64,000 bases of DNA from Pseudomonas marvdashtae (GTDB lineage: Bacteria > Pseudomonadota > Gammaproteobacteria > Pseudomonadales > Pseudomonadaceae): assembly GCF_014268655.2 (NCBI RefSeq), contig NZ_JABWQX020000001.1, positions 836,001 to 900,000 on the forward strand, in the 5' to 3' direction. Below the pieces are notes generated by a model. It searched no databases and was not told the origin of the DNA. It worked only from the letters and a program-made list of their open reading frames with translations. This document shows, piece by piece, positions 9,508-19,787 of the stretch. A program made the translations under genes and the position numbers. Each line of letters starts with the position of its first letter. Within the stretch, counting starts at the first letter, position 1.

Positions 9508-10965
9508 ATGAGTGAAGAGATCCTGATCAACATCACGCCGATGGAATCGCGCGTGGCGGTGGTTGAAAACGGTGTCCTGCAAGAGGTTCACGTCGAGCGC
9601 ACGCAAAAGCGTGGCATTGTCGGCAACATCTACAAGGGCAAGGTGGTGCGGGTGTTGCCGGGCATGCAGGCGGCGTTCGTCGACATCGGCCTGGACCGCG
9701 CAGCGTTCATCCATGCGTCGGAAATTTCCATGCGCGAAGGGCCGGCGGTGGAAAGCATCAGCGCGCTGGTGCATGAAGGCCAGAGCCTGGTGGTGCAGGT
9801 CACCAAGGATCCTATCGGCTCCAAGGGCGCGCGGCTGACCACCCAGTTGTCCATTCCGTCGCGTTACCTGGTGTACATGCCACGCACTGCCCACGTCGGC
9901 ATTTCGCTGAAGATCGAAGACGAAGGCGAGCGTGAGCGTCTGAAGAAGGTCGTCAGCGACTGCGTGGAAAAAGAAGGGATCAAGGAGGCCGGTGGCTTCA
10001 TCCTGCGCACCGCCGCCGAGGGCGCCGGCGCCGACGAGATCCTGATGGATATCCGCTACTTGCGAAGGCTTTGGGACCAGATCGCCGTGCAGATCAAGAC
10101 CATCGCCACGCCCAGCGTGATCTACGAGGACCTTGGCCTGGCGCTACGGACCCTGCGGGACCTGGTCAGCCCCAAGATCGAGAAAATCCGCATCGATTCC
10201 CGGGAAACGTTCCAGAAGACCACGCAATTCGTCGCCGAGCTGATGCCTGAAATCGCCGACCGTCTCGAGCATTATCCTGGCGAACGGCCGATTTTCGACC
10301 TGTACGGCGTAGAAGACGAAATCCAGCGCGCCCTTGAACGCAAGGTGCCTCTCAAGTCTGGCGGTTACCTGGTGGTCGACCCGGCCGAGGCGATGAGCAC
10401 CATCGACGTCAATACCGGGGCGTTTGTCGGCCATCGCAACCTCGAAGAAACTATCTTCAAGACCAATCTTGAGGCGGCCACGGCTATCGCCCGGCAACTG
10501 CGCCTGCGCAACCTGGGCGGAATCATCATCATCGATTTCATTGACATGGAAGATGAAGAGCATCAGCGCCAAGTGCTGCGTACCCTGGAAAAGCAACTCG
10601 AGCGCGATCACGCCAAGACCAACATCATCGGCATCACTGAGCTGGGCCTGGTGCAGATGACCCGCAAGCGCACCCGCGAAAGCCTTGAGCAGGTGCTCTG
10701 CGAGCCCTGCAGCAGCTGTCAGGGGCGAGGCAAGCTGAAGACTCCGGAAACCGTGTGTTACGAAATCTTCCGGGAAATTCTCCGCGAGGCACGCGCCTAC
10801 CAGGCGACGGGCTATAGAGTGTTGGCTAACCAGAAAGTGGTGGACCGCCTGCTCGATGAAGAGTCCGGCAACGTCGCGGAATTGGAAGCCTTTATCGGTC
10901 GCACGATTCGCTTCCAGGTGGAAACCATGTATTCCCAGGAGCAATACGACGTGGTGTTGCTCTGA
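9508..10965 (+). CDS. rng: ribonuclease G (CafA)
   Basis: 485 residues, the RNase G length. An S1 RNA-binding domain (about 35-125) is followed by the RNase E/G catalytic core. The metal-binding Asp pair is at Asp300 (DVNTGAFVG) and Asp343 (IDFIDME). A zinc-link CEPCSSC is at about 398-404. It lacks the long scaffold of RNase E. RNase G processes the 5' end of 16S rRNA and degrades some mRNAs in the cytoplasm. I used ATG 9508 (MSEEILINITPMESR) rather than an in-frame GTG nine codons upstream. Confidence 0.98.
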   Translation: MSEEILINITPMESRVAVVENGVLQEVHVERTQKRGIVGNIYKGKVVRVLPGMQAAFVDIGLDRAAFIHASEISMREGPAVESISALVHEGQSLVVQVTKDPIGSKGARLTTQLSIPSRYLVYMPRTAHVGISLKIEDEGERERLKKVVSDCVEKEGIKEAGGFILRTAAEGAGADEILMDIRYLRRLWDQIAVQIKTIATPSVIYEDLGLALRTLRDLVSPKIEKIRIDSRETFQKTTQFVAELMPEIADRLEHYPGERPIFDLYGVEDEIQRALERKVPLKSGGYLVVDPAEAMSTIDVNTGAFVGHRNLEETIFKTNLEAATAIARQLRLRNLGGIIIIDFIDMEDEEHQRQVLRTLEKQLERDHAKTNIIGITELGLVQMTRKRTRESLEQVLCEPCSSCQGRGKLKTPETVCYEIFREILREARAYQATGYRVLANQKVVDRLLDEESGNVAELEAFIGRTIRFQVETMYSQEQYDVVLL

Positions 10966-11023
10966 AGTCGCGTGGATGGCAAGGCCGCGCAATTGAATGC
11001 CTTTGCCAGGGGGGACTGCTGAC

Positions 11024-14000
11024 ATGGAGCGTCTGACACGCCTTTTGGCGACGCTGACACGCTGGGGGCTGGGCCTGTGCGCGCTGCTGCTGGTGGTGCT
11101 CGCGTTATACGTCAGCCTCGGCCGGGAGTTGGTCCCGCTGGTGGCCGAATACCGCAGCGAAGTCGAGACTCGGGCCAGCGAAGCGTTGGGCATACCCGTG
11201 CATGTCGGTAGCCTCGAAGGCACTTGGAGTGCCCTGGCGCCGATATTGGCCGCGCGCGACGTGGTGGTCGGGGAGGGGCCGAATGCCTTGCACCTCGATC
11301 AGGTCAGGGCCGTGCCGAACCTCTGGGACAGCCTGCTGACGCGCCAGGTGCGCATCGCTCATCTGGAAGTCAGTGGCCTGAAGATCAGCCTCAAGGAAGG
11401 CGCCGACGGCAAATGGGTGCTGGAAGGCCTGCCGGTGCGGGACGACCAGCCATTCGATCCACAGCAGTTGCTGGATCGGATGCAGATGGTTTCGAAGCTG
11501 TCGGTGCTCGACAGCCAGGTCACTTTGCAGCCGGTGGATCATCCTCCGTTGAGCCTGACCTACGTCGGCCTGAGCTTGCGCACCGGCGGCGCCCGCCAGC
11601 GCTTGGACGCGCGCCTGACGTTGCCGGACGGCCAGCCCGTGGCGATCAACCTGCGTACCCGCATTCGCGCCAGCGACTGGAAGAATGGCGAGGCGGATGC
11701 CTATTTGAGCCTGCCGCAAAGCGACTGGTCCAAATGGCTGCCGAAGCGCCTGACCCGACAATGGAATTTTTCCGAGATCAAGGCCGGCGGCGAGTTCTGG
11801 CTCAGTTGGGGCCAGGGCACGGTGCAAAGCGCGGCCATGCGCTTGAATGCGCCGCAGCTCCAGGGTGCTTATGCCGACCGCAAACCGGTGCAAATCCACA
11901 ACCTGGCGCTCAACGCATATTTCCAGCGCAGCAGCCAGGGATTCACCGCGACCTTCGACACGCTGGCAATGAACCTGGGCGAGACCCGTTGGGAATCGCG
12001 TCTCCATTTGCAGCAGAGTGACGCCACCGACAAGACCGAGGAACGCTGGCATTTGCAGGCCGATCGCCTCGACCTGACACCGCTCACGCCACTGCTCAAT
12101 GCCCTGGCGCCGTTGCCCGAAGGCCTTGCCACGACAATTGACCGGCTCAAGGTAACCGGTGGCCTGCGCAACGTCCTGGTGGACTTTCGACCACAAAACA
12201 CCGGCGACCAGAAAATCAGCTTTGCGACCAACCTGGACACCGTGGGCTTTGACGCCTATCGCGGTGCCCCAGCGGCGCGCAACGTGTCGGGCAGCCTCAG
12301 TGGCGACCTCGGCGGTGGCGAGTTGCGCATGGACAGCAAGGATTTCTCCCTGCACCTGGACCCGATCTTTGCCAAACCTTGGCAATATCAGCAGGCCAAC
12401 GCCCGGCTGACCTGGAAGCTCGACAAGCAGACGTTCACCCTGATCGCGCCGTATCTGAAGGTGCTGGGCGAGGAAGGCCGAATTGCTGGCGATTTCCTGA
12501 TCCGCCTGCATCTGGACCACAGCCAGGAAGACTACATGGACCTGCGGGTCGGCCTGGTGGACGGTGACGGGCGCTACACCGCCAAGTACCTGCCGGCCGT
12601 CCTCAGCCCGGCGCTGGACGAATGGTTGCGCACGGCCATCGTCAAGGGTGCGGTGGACGAGGGTTTTTTCCAGTACCAAGGCTCGCTGAATAAAAGTGCC
12701 GGGGACGCGGACCGCAGCATCAGCCTGTTTTTCAAGGTGCATGACGCCGAGCTGGCGTTCCAGCCGGGCTGGCCTTCGGTCAGCAAGGTCAGCGGTGATG
12801 TGTTCGTCGAAGACAGCGGCGTACGCATCTTCGCCAGCGAAGGGCAACTGCTGAACACGCAGGTCAAGGACATCGCGGTGAATATCCCTCATGTACCCAG
12901 CGGGCAGAGTTCTCATCTGCTGTTGGACGGCGGTTTCGCCGGCGGATTGGGCGACGGCCTGAAAATCCTCCAGACCGCGCCGATTGGCACGGCCGAGACG
13001 TTCGCTGGCTGGGAAGGCGAGGGCGACCTGCAAGGCAACGTGAAACTCGATATCCCGCTGGTCAAGGGCGAGGAACCGAAGATCCTGGTGGACTTCTCCA
13101 CCGACAAGGCCCGGCTCAAGCTCAGCGAACCAGCGCTGGAATTGACCCAGCTCAAAGGCGATTTCCGTTTCGACAGCAGCAAGGGGCTGAGTGGCAAGAA
13201 CATCGCGGCCCGGGCGTTCGACCGCCCCGTGACCGCGCAGATTTTCGCCGAGGGCCGTGCCGGTGCGCTCAACACCCGGGTCGCCGCGTCCGGGCAGGTG
13301 GAAATCAAGAAACTCACCAATTGGCTGAATGTCACCCAGCCGTTGCCGGTATCCGGTGTCGTGCCCTACCAGTTGCAAGTGATCCTGGACGGTGCCGACA
13401 GCCAGTTGTCGGTCAGCTCCAGCCTCAAGGGCGTGGCCGTAGACCTGCCGACACCTTTCGGCATGGCTGCGGATGTTGGCCGCGACACAGTGTTTCGCAT
13501 GACCTTGCAAGGGCCGGAGCGGCGGTATTGGCTCAATTACGGCGATTTGGCCAGTTTTACTTACGCGGCGCCGAGTGGGAACTTCGCTGACGGTCGCGGC
13601 GAATTGTTGCTGGGCGTGGGCGATGCGGTCTTGCCTGGCGCCAAGGGGCTGCGATTGCGCGGCACGCTGTCGGAACTGGACGTGAGTCCTTGGCAGGAAC
13701 TGGTTGGCAAATACGCCGGTCAGGATCCGGGCGGTAGCGCCCGGCAAGTACTCAGCAGCGCCGACCTGAAAGTGGGCAAGCTTACTGCCATGGGCACGAC
13801 GCTGGACCAGGCGTCGGTGCAACTGGACCGTAAGCCGGACGCTTGGGCCATGCGGCTTGACAGCCAGCAGGCCAAGGGCAGCGTCAATTTGCCGGATGCC
13901 AAAGCTGCTCCCATCGCCATCAAGCTCGATTACGTCCGGCTACCCGCCGCCGACCCGACGGTCCAGGCCGACGAAAACGCCCCGGATCCACTGGCCTCGG

Positions 14001-14827
14001 TCGATCCCAGCAAGATACCGGCCATGGATATCGCCATCGACCAGTTGTTCCAAGGCCCCGATCTCATCGGTGCGTGGTCGCTGAAGGTACGCCCGACCGG
14101 CAAGGGCATTGCGCTGAACGATCTGGACATGGGCCTGAAGGGCATGGTCTTGAACGGCAATGGCGCCTGGGAAGGCCTGCCCGGTTCCACCAGCAGTTGG
14201 TACAAGGGTCGTATCAAGGGCAAGAATCTGGCCGACGTGCTCAAAGGCTGGGGCTTCGCGCCGAGCGTGACCAGCCAGGAATTTCACCTGGATGTCGACG
14301 GCCGCTGGCCCGGTTCGCCCGCCTGGGTGGCCACCAAGCGTTTTTCCGGTAGCCTCGATGCGTCCCTCAATAAAGGGCAGTTCGTTGAAGTCGAGGGAAG
14401 TGCCCAGGCGCTACGGGTATTCGGGCTATTGAATTTCAACTCCATTGGCCGCCGCTTGCGCCTGGATTTCTCCGACCTGTTCGGCAAGGGGCTGAGTTAC
14501 GACCGGGTCAAGGGACTGCTGGTGGCGAGTAACGGGGTTTATGTGACCCGCGAACCCATCACCCTGACGGGGCCGTCGAGCAACCTGGAACTCAACGGAA
14601 CGCTGGACATGGTGGCCGACCGGGTCGACGCCAAATTGTTGGTGACCTTGCCGGTGACCAACAACTTGCCAATCGCCGCGCTGATCGTCGGCGCACCGGC
14701 AGTGGGTGGGGCGTTGTTTTTGATCGACAAACTGATCGGTGACCGCGTGGCGCGTTTTGCCAGCGTAAGATACGACGTCAAGGGGCCGTGGAAAGAGCCG
14801 AAGATCACCTTCGACAAACCGTTCTGA
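11024..14827 (+). CDS. YhdP-family AsmA-like envelope protein
   Basis: 1267 residues, the largest gene here. An N-terminal signal anchor (about residues 14-34, WGLGLCALLLVVLALYV) is followed by a long beta-rich region with DUF3971 and AsmA-like features, ending close to KITFDKPF. YhdP belongs to the AsmA-like bridge proteins that span the periplasm and carry phospholipids to the outer membrane (known for E. coli YhdP, TamB, YdbH). ATG 11024 follows a G-rich ribosome site and gives the compact signal anchor; an in-frame ATG nine codons upstream is less likely. It sits directly after rng and before the Nit-family gene. Confidence 0.92.
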   Translation: MERLTRLLATLTRWGLGLCALLLVVLALYVSLGRELVPLVAEYRSEVETRASEALGIPVHVGSLEGTWSALAPILAARDVVVGEGPNALHLDQVRAVPNLWDSLLTRQVRIAHLEVSGLKISLKEGADGKWVLEGLPVRDDQPFDPQQLLDRMQMVSKLSVLDSQVTLQPVDHPPLSLTYVGLSLRTGGARQRLDARLTLPDGQPVAINLRTRIRASDWKNGEADAYLSLPQSDWSKWLPKRLTRQWNFSEIKAGGEFWLSWGQGTVQSAAMRLNAPQLQGAYADRKPVQIHNLALNAYFQRSSQGFTATFDTLAMNLGETRWESRLHLQQSDATDKTEERWHLQADRLDLTPLTPLLNALAPLPEGLATTIDRLKVTGGLRNVLVDFRPQNTGDQKISFATNLDTVGFDAYRGAPAARNVSGSLSGDLGGGELRMDSKDFSLHLDPIFAKPWQYQQANARLTWKLDKQTFTLIAPYLKVLGEEGRIAGDFLIRLHLDHSQEDYMDLRVGLVDGDGRYTAKYLPAVLSPALDEWLRTAIVKGAVDEGFFQYQGSLNKSAGDADRSISLFFKVHDAELAFQPGWPSVSKVSGDVFVEDSGVRIFASEGQLLNTQVKDIAVNIPHVPSGQSSHLLLDGGFAGGLGDGLKILQTAPIGTAETFAGWEGEGDLQGNVKLDIPLVKGEEPKILVDFSTDKARLKLSEPALELTQLKGDFRFDSSKGLSGKNIAARAFDRPVTAQIFAEGRAGALNTRVAASGQVEIKKLTNWLNVTQPLPVSGVVPYQLQVILDGADSQLSVSSSLKGVAVDLPTPFGMAADVGRDTVFRMTLQGPERRYWLNYGDLASFTYAAPSGNFADGRGELLLGVGDAVLPGAKGLRLRGTLSELDVSPWQELVGKYAGQDPGGSARQVLSSADLKVGKLTAMGTTLDQASVQLDRKPDAWAMRLDSQQAKGSVNLPDAKAAPIAIKLDYVRLPAADPTVQADENAPDPLASVDPSKIPAMDIAIDQLFQGPDLIGAWSLKVRPTGKGIALNDLDMGLKGMVLNGNGAWEGLPGSTSSWYKGRIKGKNLADVLKGWGFAPSVTSQEFHLDVDGRWPGSPAWVATKRFSGSLDASLNKGQFVEVEGSAQALRVFGLLNFNSIGRRLRLDFSDLFGKGLSYDRVKGLLVASNGVYVTREPITLTGPSSNLELNGTLDMVADRVDAKLLVTLPVTNNLPIAALIVGAPAVGGALFLIDKLIGDRVARFASVRYDVKGPWKEPKITFDKPF

Positions 14828-14875
14828 TCGATCGATGCCCTACCACACCGGACAAACGAAATAGCGGGAGGAGTC

Positions 14876-15739
14876 ATGCCAGTCGCCGTGATTCAAATGG
14901 TCAGCCAAAGTGATGTACTCGCTAACCTGGCCCGTGCCCGCGTGTTGCTGGAACAGGCTGCCGCCGGTGGCGCAAGGCTGGCGGTGCTGCCTGAAAACTT
15001 CGCCGCCATGGGTCGGCGGGACGTCGCCGACATCGCGCGCGCCGAAGCCTTTGGTCAGGGACCGATCCTGCCCTGGTTGAAACAGGTCGCCCGCGACCTC
15101 AAGTTATGGATTGTGGCCGGGACGTTGCCGTTGCCGCCGGTAGACCAGCCTGAGGCCAGGGCCCACGCGTGCTCTTTGTTGGTGGATGACCAAGGCCAGG
15201 TCGTGGCGCGCTATGACAAGCTGCACCTGTTTGATGTGGACGTGGCGGACAATCGCGGGCGCTACCGCGAATCCGATGACTATGCTTACGGCGCCAACGT
15301 GGTGGTCGCCGATACACCGGTGGGCCGGGTTGGCTTGACGGTTTGCTACGACTTGCGTTTCCCGGAACTCTACAGCGAGTTGCGGGCGGCCGGGGCCGAA
15401 TTGATCACCGCGCCTTCGGCCTTTACCGCGGTGACCGGCGCCGCCCATTGGGACGTGCTGATACGCGCCCGAGCCATAGAGACCCAGTGCTACATGCTGG
15501 CGGCCGCCCAAGGCGGTATGCATCCGGGGCCACGGGAAACCTTTGGCCATGCCGCGATTGTCGACCCTTGGGGCCGCGTGCTGGCACAACAGGATCAGGG
15601 GGAGGCCGTGCTGTTGGCCGAGCGCGACAGCAATGAACAAGCGTCCATCCGGGCGCGCATGCCGGTGGCGAGCCATCGGCGCTTTTTCTCGCAGGGCGCC
15701 CGACGGCGGCCTGTCCAAGACGACGAATTCAAGGCGTAG
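14876..15739 (+). CDS. carbon-nitrogen hydrolase, Nit family
   Basis: 287 residues of the nitrilase superfamily with a complete Glu-Lys-Cys set: Glu40 (LPENF), Lys115 (RYDKLHLFD) and Cys157 (VCYDLRFPE). The last motif is typical of the Nit1/Nit2 branch, whose characterised members are omega-amidases or deaminated-glutathione amidases (metabolite repair). The exact substrate is not known here. SD AGCGGGAGGAG precedes the ATG, and tldD begins six bases after the stop, suggesting co-transcription with the YhdP-family gene and tldD. Confidence 0.92.
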   Translation: MPVAVIQMVSQSDVLANLARARVLLEQAAAGGARLAVLPENFAAMGRRDVADIARAEAFGQGPILPWLKQVARDLKLWIVAGTLPLPPVDQPEARAHACSLLVDDQGQVVARYDKLHLFDVDVADNRGRYRESDDYAYGANVVVADTPVGRVGLTVCYDLRFPELYSELRAAGAELITAPSAFTAVTGAAHWDVLIRARAIETQCYMLAAAQGGMHPGPRETFGHAAIVDPWGRVLAQQDQGEAVLLAERDSNEQASIRARMPVASHRRFFSQGARRRPVQDDEFKA

Positions 15740-15744
15740 AACTT

Positions 15745-17187
15745 ATGAGCGGGTTGTTGTCCTCAGTCAGTGAACATCTTTTAGCCCCCGGTGGCGTGAC
15801 CCTCGAAAGCCTGCAGGGCGTGCTGGGCGACCTGGCCGGCCCGGGCATCGATGCGGCCGACCTGTATTTCCAGGGGCAGATTTCCGAGTCGTGGTCGCTG
15901 GAAGACGGCATCGTCAAGGAAGGCAGTTTCAACCTCGACCAAGGCGTGGGCGTGCGTGCCCAGTCCGGCGAAAAAACCGGGTTTGCCTACAGCAACGCCA
16001 TCACCCTCGAAGCCCTCGGCGCTGCGGCCCGTGCCGCCCGTTCGATCTCCCGCGCAGGGCAGAACGGCACGGTCCAGGCGTTCCGCAGCCAGGACGTGGC
16101 CCAACTGTATGCGCCGGATAATCCGCTGGAAGTCATGAGCCGCGCCGAAAAAGTCGAATTGCTCAAGCGCATCGACGTCGCCACCCGCGCGCTCGACCCG
16201 CGTATCCAGCAGGTCTCGGTGAGCATGGCCGGGGTCTGGGAACGGATCCTGGTAGCGTCCACCGATGGCGGCCTGGCCGCCGACGTACGGCCGCTGGTGC
16301 GTTTCAACGTCAGCGTGATCGTCGAGCAGAACGGCCGTCGTGAGCGCGGCGGCCACGGCGGTGGCGGACGTACCGACTACCGTTATTTCCTCAGCGAAGA
16401 CCGCGCCATGGGCTACGCCCGCGAAGCGCTGCGCCAGGCCCTGGTCAACCTGGAGGCCATCCCGGCCCCGGCTGGCACCTTGCCGGTGGTGCTCGGGTCG
16501 GGCTGGTCAGGCGTGCTGTTGCACGAAGCCGTCGGCCACGGCCTGGAAGGCGATTTCAACCGCAAGGGCAGCTCGGCCTACAGCGGACGCATGGGTGAAA
16601 TGGTCGCCTCGAAACTCTGCACCATCGTCGACGATGGCACCCTCGCCGGACGTCGTGGCTCCCTGAGCGTCGACGACGAAGGTACGCCGACCGAGTGCAC
16701 CACGTTGATCGAAAACGGCGTGCTCAAGGGCTACATGCAAGACAAGCTCAACGCTCGCCTGATGGGCGTGGCCCGCACCGGCAACGGTCGCCGCGAATCC
16801 TACGCGCACCTGCCGATGCCGCGCATGACCAATACTTACATGCTGGGCGGCCAGAGCGATCCGGCCGAAATCATCGCGTCGGTGAAGAAGGGCATTTACT
16901 GCGCCAATCTCGGTGGTGGCCAAGTGGACATCACCAGTGGCAAGTTCGTGTTTTCCACGAGCGAGGCCTACCTGATCGAAGACGGCAAGATCACCGCACC
17001 GGTCAAGGGCGCGACCCTGATCGGCAACGGGCCGGAGGCGATGAGCAAGGTGTCGATGGTCGGCAACGACCTGGCGCTGGACAGCGGTGTCGGGACGTGT
17101 GGCAAGGATGGGCAATCGGTGCCGGTGGGCGTTGGCCAGCCGACCCTGAAGATCGATGCGATTACCGTGGGTGGCACGGGCGCATGA
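15745..17187 (+). CDS. tldD: metalloprotease TldD
   Basis: 480 residues. The zinc motif HEAVGH is at residues 260-265 and is followed by [16 protein letters not shown]. TldD is the catalytic half of the TldD/TldE heterodimer, a cytoplasmic protease that digests unfolded peptides and is needed for maturation of some peptide toxins such as microcin B17 and for CcdA turnover. Its partner pmbA (tldE) follows after the oppositely oriented darP. Confidence 0.97.
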   Translation: MSGLLSSVSEHLLAPGGVTLESLQGVLGDLAGPGIDAADLYFQGQISESWSLEDGIVKEGSFNLDQGVGVRAQSGEKTGFAYSNAITLEALGAAARAARSISRAGQNGTVQAFRSQDVAQLYAPDNPLEVMSRAEKVELLKRIDVATRALDPRIQQVSVSMAGVWERILVASTDGGLAADVRPLVRFNVSVIVEQNGRRERGGHGGGGRTDYRYFLSEDRAMGYAREALRQALVNLEAIPAPAGTLPVVLGSGWSGVLLHEAVGHGLEGDFNRKGSSAYSGRMGEMVASKLCTIVDDGTLAGRRGSLSVDDEGTPTECTTLIENGVLKGYMQDKLNARLMGVARTGNGRRESYAHLPMPRMTNTYMLGGQSDPAEIIASVKKGIYCANLGGGQVDITSGKFVFSTSEAYLIEDGKITAPVKGATLIGNGPEAMSKVSMVGNDLALDSGVGTCGKDGQSVPVGVGQPTLKIDAITVGGTGA

Positions 17188-17233
17188 TGGGAGCGCCGGG
17201 TGGAGTGCCAAGCCCTCCACCCGAGGGCGTTAC

Positions 17234-17758
17234 TCAGCGCAGGCCGCGTTGAGTCTCGTCCAGCTCACGGATGTATTTGAAGATTTTTCGGCTCGAGGCC
17301 GGCGGCTTGTTCTGCGCCAATTCGTGCTGGGCCTGACGGATCAGGGAGCGCAATTGTTGGCGGTCAGCCTCCGGATAGTCGATGACGAATTTTTCCAACA
17401 CGCCGTCATCGCCCGCGATCAAGCGATCGCGCCAGCGTTCCAGGCCGTGGAAGCGTTCGTTGTACTGCCGGGTGGAGGCATCGAGTTGATCGAGCAGAAC
17501 CAGGATGGCGTCAGTGTCCTGGTCGCGCATCAGTTTGCCGATGAATTGCAGGTGCCGTTTACGCGCGATATTCGCGGTGTGCTTGGGCGCATCGGCCAGG
17601 GCCCGGCGCAAAGCGTCGGTCAGTGGCAGTTTGGCCAGCAAGTCAGGCTTGAGTGTTGTCAGGCGCTCGCCGAGGTCAACCAGAGCATGCAGCTCGCGTT
17701 TGACCTGGGATTTGCTTTTTTCACCCTCGTAGAGGGAGTCGTCGTAAGAATCAACCAT
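17234..17758 (-). CDS. darP: ribosome biogenesis factor DarP (YjgA, DUF615)
   Basis: 174 residues, highly charged and all-helical, with the DUF615 signature segments [34 protein letters not shown] and [17 protein letters not shown]. coli DarP (YjgA) binds late 50S precursors and helps assemble the peptidyl transferase centre. It lies on the minus strand between tldD and pmbA, an arrangement also recalled from PAO1. The ATG at 17758 matches the family N-terminus ([18 protein letters not shown]). Confidence 0.95.
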   Translation of the reverse strand: MVDSYDDSLYEGEKSKSQVKRELHALVDLGERLTTLKPDLLAKLPLTDALRRALADAPKHTANIARKRHLQFIGKLMRDQDTDAILVLLDQLDASTRQYNERFHGLERWRDRLIAGDDGVLEKFVIDYPEADRQQLRSLIRQAQHELAQNKPPASSRKIFKYIRELDETQRGLR

Positions 17759-17866
17759 GGTGGCAGTCCGCAAAGAAACGCCGCCATGATAACCAGTCGG
17801 GGGCCGCTTGTCCGGCCCGGTCGCTCGATGGCGACCACCGAAAATAGAATTTGAGTGGAGAACCCC

Positions 17867-19213
17867 ATGAGTGCAGTCCAGAGCGTCGGCCCGCAAGCAT
17901 TGCCGGCACTGCAAGAACAAGTCGAGCAGATCATCGCCGAGGCCAAGCGACAGGGCGCCAGCGCGTGCGAAGTGGCGGTATCCCTGGAGCAGGGGCTGTC
18001 GACGTCGGTGCGCCAGCGTGAGGTGGAAACCGTTGAGTTCAATCGCGACCAGGGTTTCGGCATTACCCTGTATGTGGGGCAGCGCAAGGGTTCGGCCAGC
18101 ACCTCGGCCAGCGGTCCGGAGGCCATTCGCGAAACCGTCGCCGCTGCGCTGGCAATCGCCAAGCACACCTCTGAAGACGAAGCCTCGGGCCTGGCCGATG
18201 CCGCGCTGATGTGCAAGGAACTGAAGGATTTCGACCTGTTCCATGCCTGGGACATCACACCGGAGCAGGCCATTGAACAGGCGCTGCGTTGCGAAGCGGC
18301 AGCATTCGATGCCGACAGCCGGATCAAGAATGCCGATGGCACGACGCTCAATACCCACCAGGGCTGCCGGGTATACGGCAACAGCCACGGTTTCATCGGC
18401 GGTTATGCATCGACCCGCCACAGCCTCAGCTGCGTGATGATCGCTGAGGCCGACGGCCAGATGCAGCGTGACTACTGGTATGACGTGAGCCGCCAAGGCA
18501 CCTTGCTGACGGACCCGGTGAGCATCGGCCAGAAAGCCGCGCAACGTGCAGCCAGTCGCCTGGGCGCGCGGCCCGTACCGACTTGTGAAGTGCCGGTGTT
18601 GTTCTCAGCCGAACTGGCCGGTGGGCTGTTCGGCAGCTTCCTGTCGGCGGTGTCCGGCGGCAATCTGTACCGTAAATCGTCGTTCCTCGAAGGCTCGCTG
18701 GGCCAGAAACTGTTTCCGGAATGGATGACCATCGACGAGCGTCCGCACCTGATGCAAGCCATGGGCAGCTCGGCGTTCGACGGTGACGGCCTGGCCACCT
18801 ACGCCAAGCCGTTCGTGGAAAACGGCGAGCTGGTCTCCTATATCCTCGGCACCTACTCGGGTCGCAAGCTCGGCATGCCGAGTACCGCCAATGCCGGAGG
18901 CGTGCACAACCTGTTCGTGACCCACGGCGAAGAAGACCAGGCGGCCTTGCTGCGACGCATGGGCCGCGGCCTGCTGGTGACTGAACTGATGGGGCATGGC
19001 CTGAACATGGTCACCGGCGATTACTCCCGTGGCGCGGCGGGGTTCTGGGTCGAGAATGGCGAGATCCAGTTCCCGGTCCAGGAAGTGACCATCGCGGGCA
19101 ATATGCGCGACATGTTCAAGCAGATCGTTGCCGTGGGGAATGACCTGGAGCTGCGCAGCAACATTCGCACCGGCTCGGTGCTGATCGAACGGATGATGGT
19201 GGCGGGTAGCTAA
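17867..19213 (+). CDS. pmbA: metalloprotease subunit PmbA (TldE)
   Basis: 448 residues, homologous to TldD but without the HExxxH zinc site; instead it has [23 protein letters not shown] near the C-terminus. It is the non-catalytic partner that completes the TldD/TldE proteolytic chamber. The ATG at 17867 has GTGGAG six bases upstream, so I preferred it over the in-frame GTG at 17855. The operon ends at a strong terminator right after the stop. Confidence 0.97.
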   Translation: MSAVQSVGPQALPALQEQVEQIIAEAKRQGASACEVAVSLEQGLSTSVRQREVETVEFNRDQGFGITLYVGQRKGSASTSASGPEAIRETVAAALAIAKHTSEDEASGLADAALMCKELKDFDLFHAWDITPEQAIEQALRCEAAAFDADSRIKNADGTTLNTHQGCRVYGNSHGFIGGYASTRHSLSCVMIAEADGQMQRDYWYDVSRQGTLLTDPVSIGQKAAQRAASRLGARPVPTCEVPVLFSAELAGGLFGSFLSAVSGGNLYRKSSFLEGSLGQKLFPEWMTIDERPHLMQAMGSSAFDGDGLATYAKPFVENGELVSYILGTYSGRKLGMPSTANAGGVHNLFVTHGEEDQAALLRRMGRGLLVTELMGHGLNMVTGDYSRGAAGFWVENGEIQFPVQEVTIAGNMRDMFKQIVAVGNDLELRSNIRTGSVLIERMMVAGS

Positions 19214-19230
19214 CGCCTCATCGCATCAAC

Positions 19231-19269
19231 AAAGGCGCGTCATCCACTGGGGTGACGCGCCTTTTTTGT
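19231..19269 (+). terminator. Rho-independent terminator of pmbA
   Basis: AAAGGCGCGTCA and the complementary TGACGCGCCTTTTTT form a GC-rich stem with a T run, 18 bases after the pmbA stop. Confidence 0.9.
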
Positions 19270-19284
19270 ACCCGAAGAATTCTG

Positions 19285-19314
19285 TGTGGCGAGGGGATAA
19301 ATCCCCTCGCCACA
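19285..19314. repeat. short palindromic repeat (TGTGGCGAGGGGAT family)
   Basis: A perfect 14-bp inverted repeat with a two-base centre. The core GTGGCGAGGG recurs, with variations, at 51.2 kb and 61.3 kb, marking it as a dispersed repeat of REP type. Confidence 0.75.
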
Positions 19315-19356
19315 ATGTGATCCTCGTTAGACTTGTGTTGCTTCTTATTATCATCT

Positions 19357-19375
19357 AATAATGAATCTCATTAGC
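19357..19375 (+). promoter_or_regulatory. Fur box upstream of fagA-fumC-orfX-sodA
   Basis: The 19 bases AATAATGAATCTCATTAGC match the Fur consensus GATAATGATAATCATTATC at 14 positions. The site ends 16 bases before the fagA ATG, and more A/T-rich imperfect copies lie just upstream (19341-19360). Fur repression of this operon is established in P. aeruginosa. Confidence 0.85.
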
Positions 19376-19391
19376 CGAGTGAGCCCCGGTC

Positions 19392-19787
19392 ATGAGTTTC
19401 GCCCTGCACGAACAACCCTACCTTGAAAGCTGGCGCTGGATGAGCCGCCAGATCCGTTGCGCGATGAGCCCGGACGAGCCGCGGCTGATCGATCATTACC
19501 TGGCCGAAGGGCGCTATCTGGCGTGCTGCACGGCCACTTCCTCGTGGATGATTTCTGAAACCGCCTTCCGGCTGTTGCTCGACACCGCCTCGGATGTCGC
19601 ACTGCCCTGGCATTGGCGCAACCTCTGTCTCGATCAAGCCTGGCGCCCTTTGCGCGATCTGGAGCGGCAGTCGCTTTGCCGCTGTCGCCTCCAGCGCTGG
19701 CAGAGTCATGCCTGGGCGCTGGCGACGTGCGCGCTGGCGCCGTCGATTTCCCTTATTGAACTGGAGCAAGGATTTCCCGATGAGTAA
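19392..19787 (+). CDS. fagA: Fur-associated protein FagA
   Basis: 131 residues, rich in Trp, Arg, Leu and Cys (SRQIRCAM, LACCTATSSW, SLCRCRLQRW). No known domain is recognised. Its place as first gene of the iron-repressed fagA-fumC-orfX-sodA operon identifies it with fagA of P. aeruginosa, whose molecular function is unknown. Its last codons overlap the start of fumC, so the two are translationally coupled. The Fur box lies immediately upstream. Confidence 0.85.
   Translation: MSFALHEQPYLESWRWMSRQIRCAMSPDEPRLIDHYLAEGRYLACCTATSSWMISETAFRLLLDTASDVALPWHWRNLCLDQAWRPLRDLERQSLCRCRLQRWQSHAWALATCALAPSISLIELEQGFPDE

Noticed and set aside
11105..13822. 905-codon open frame opposite the YhdP-family gene
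   Set aside because: Composition typical of a reverse-strand shadow; the plus-strand protein has the expected anchor and length.
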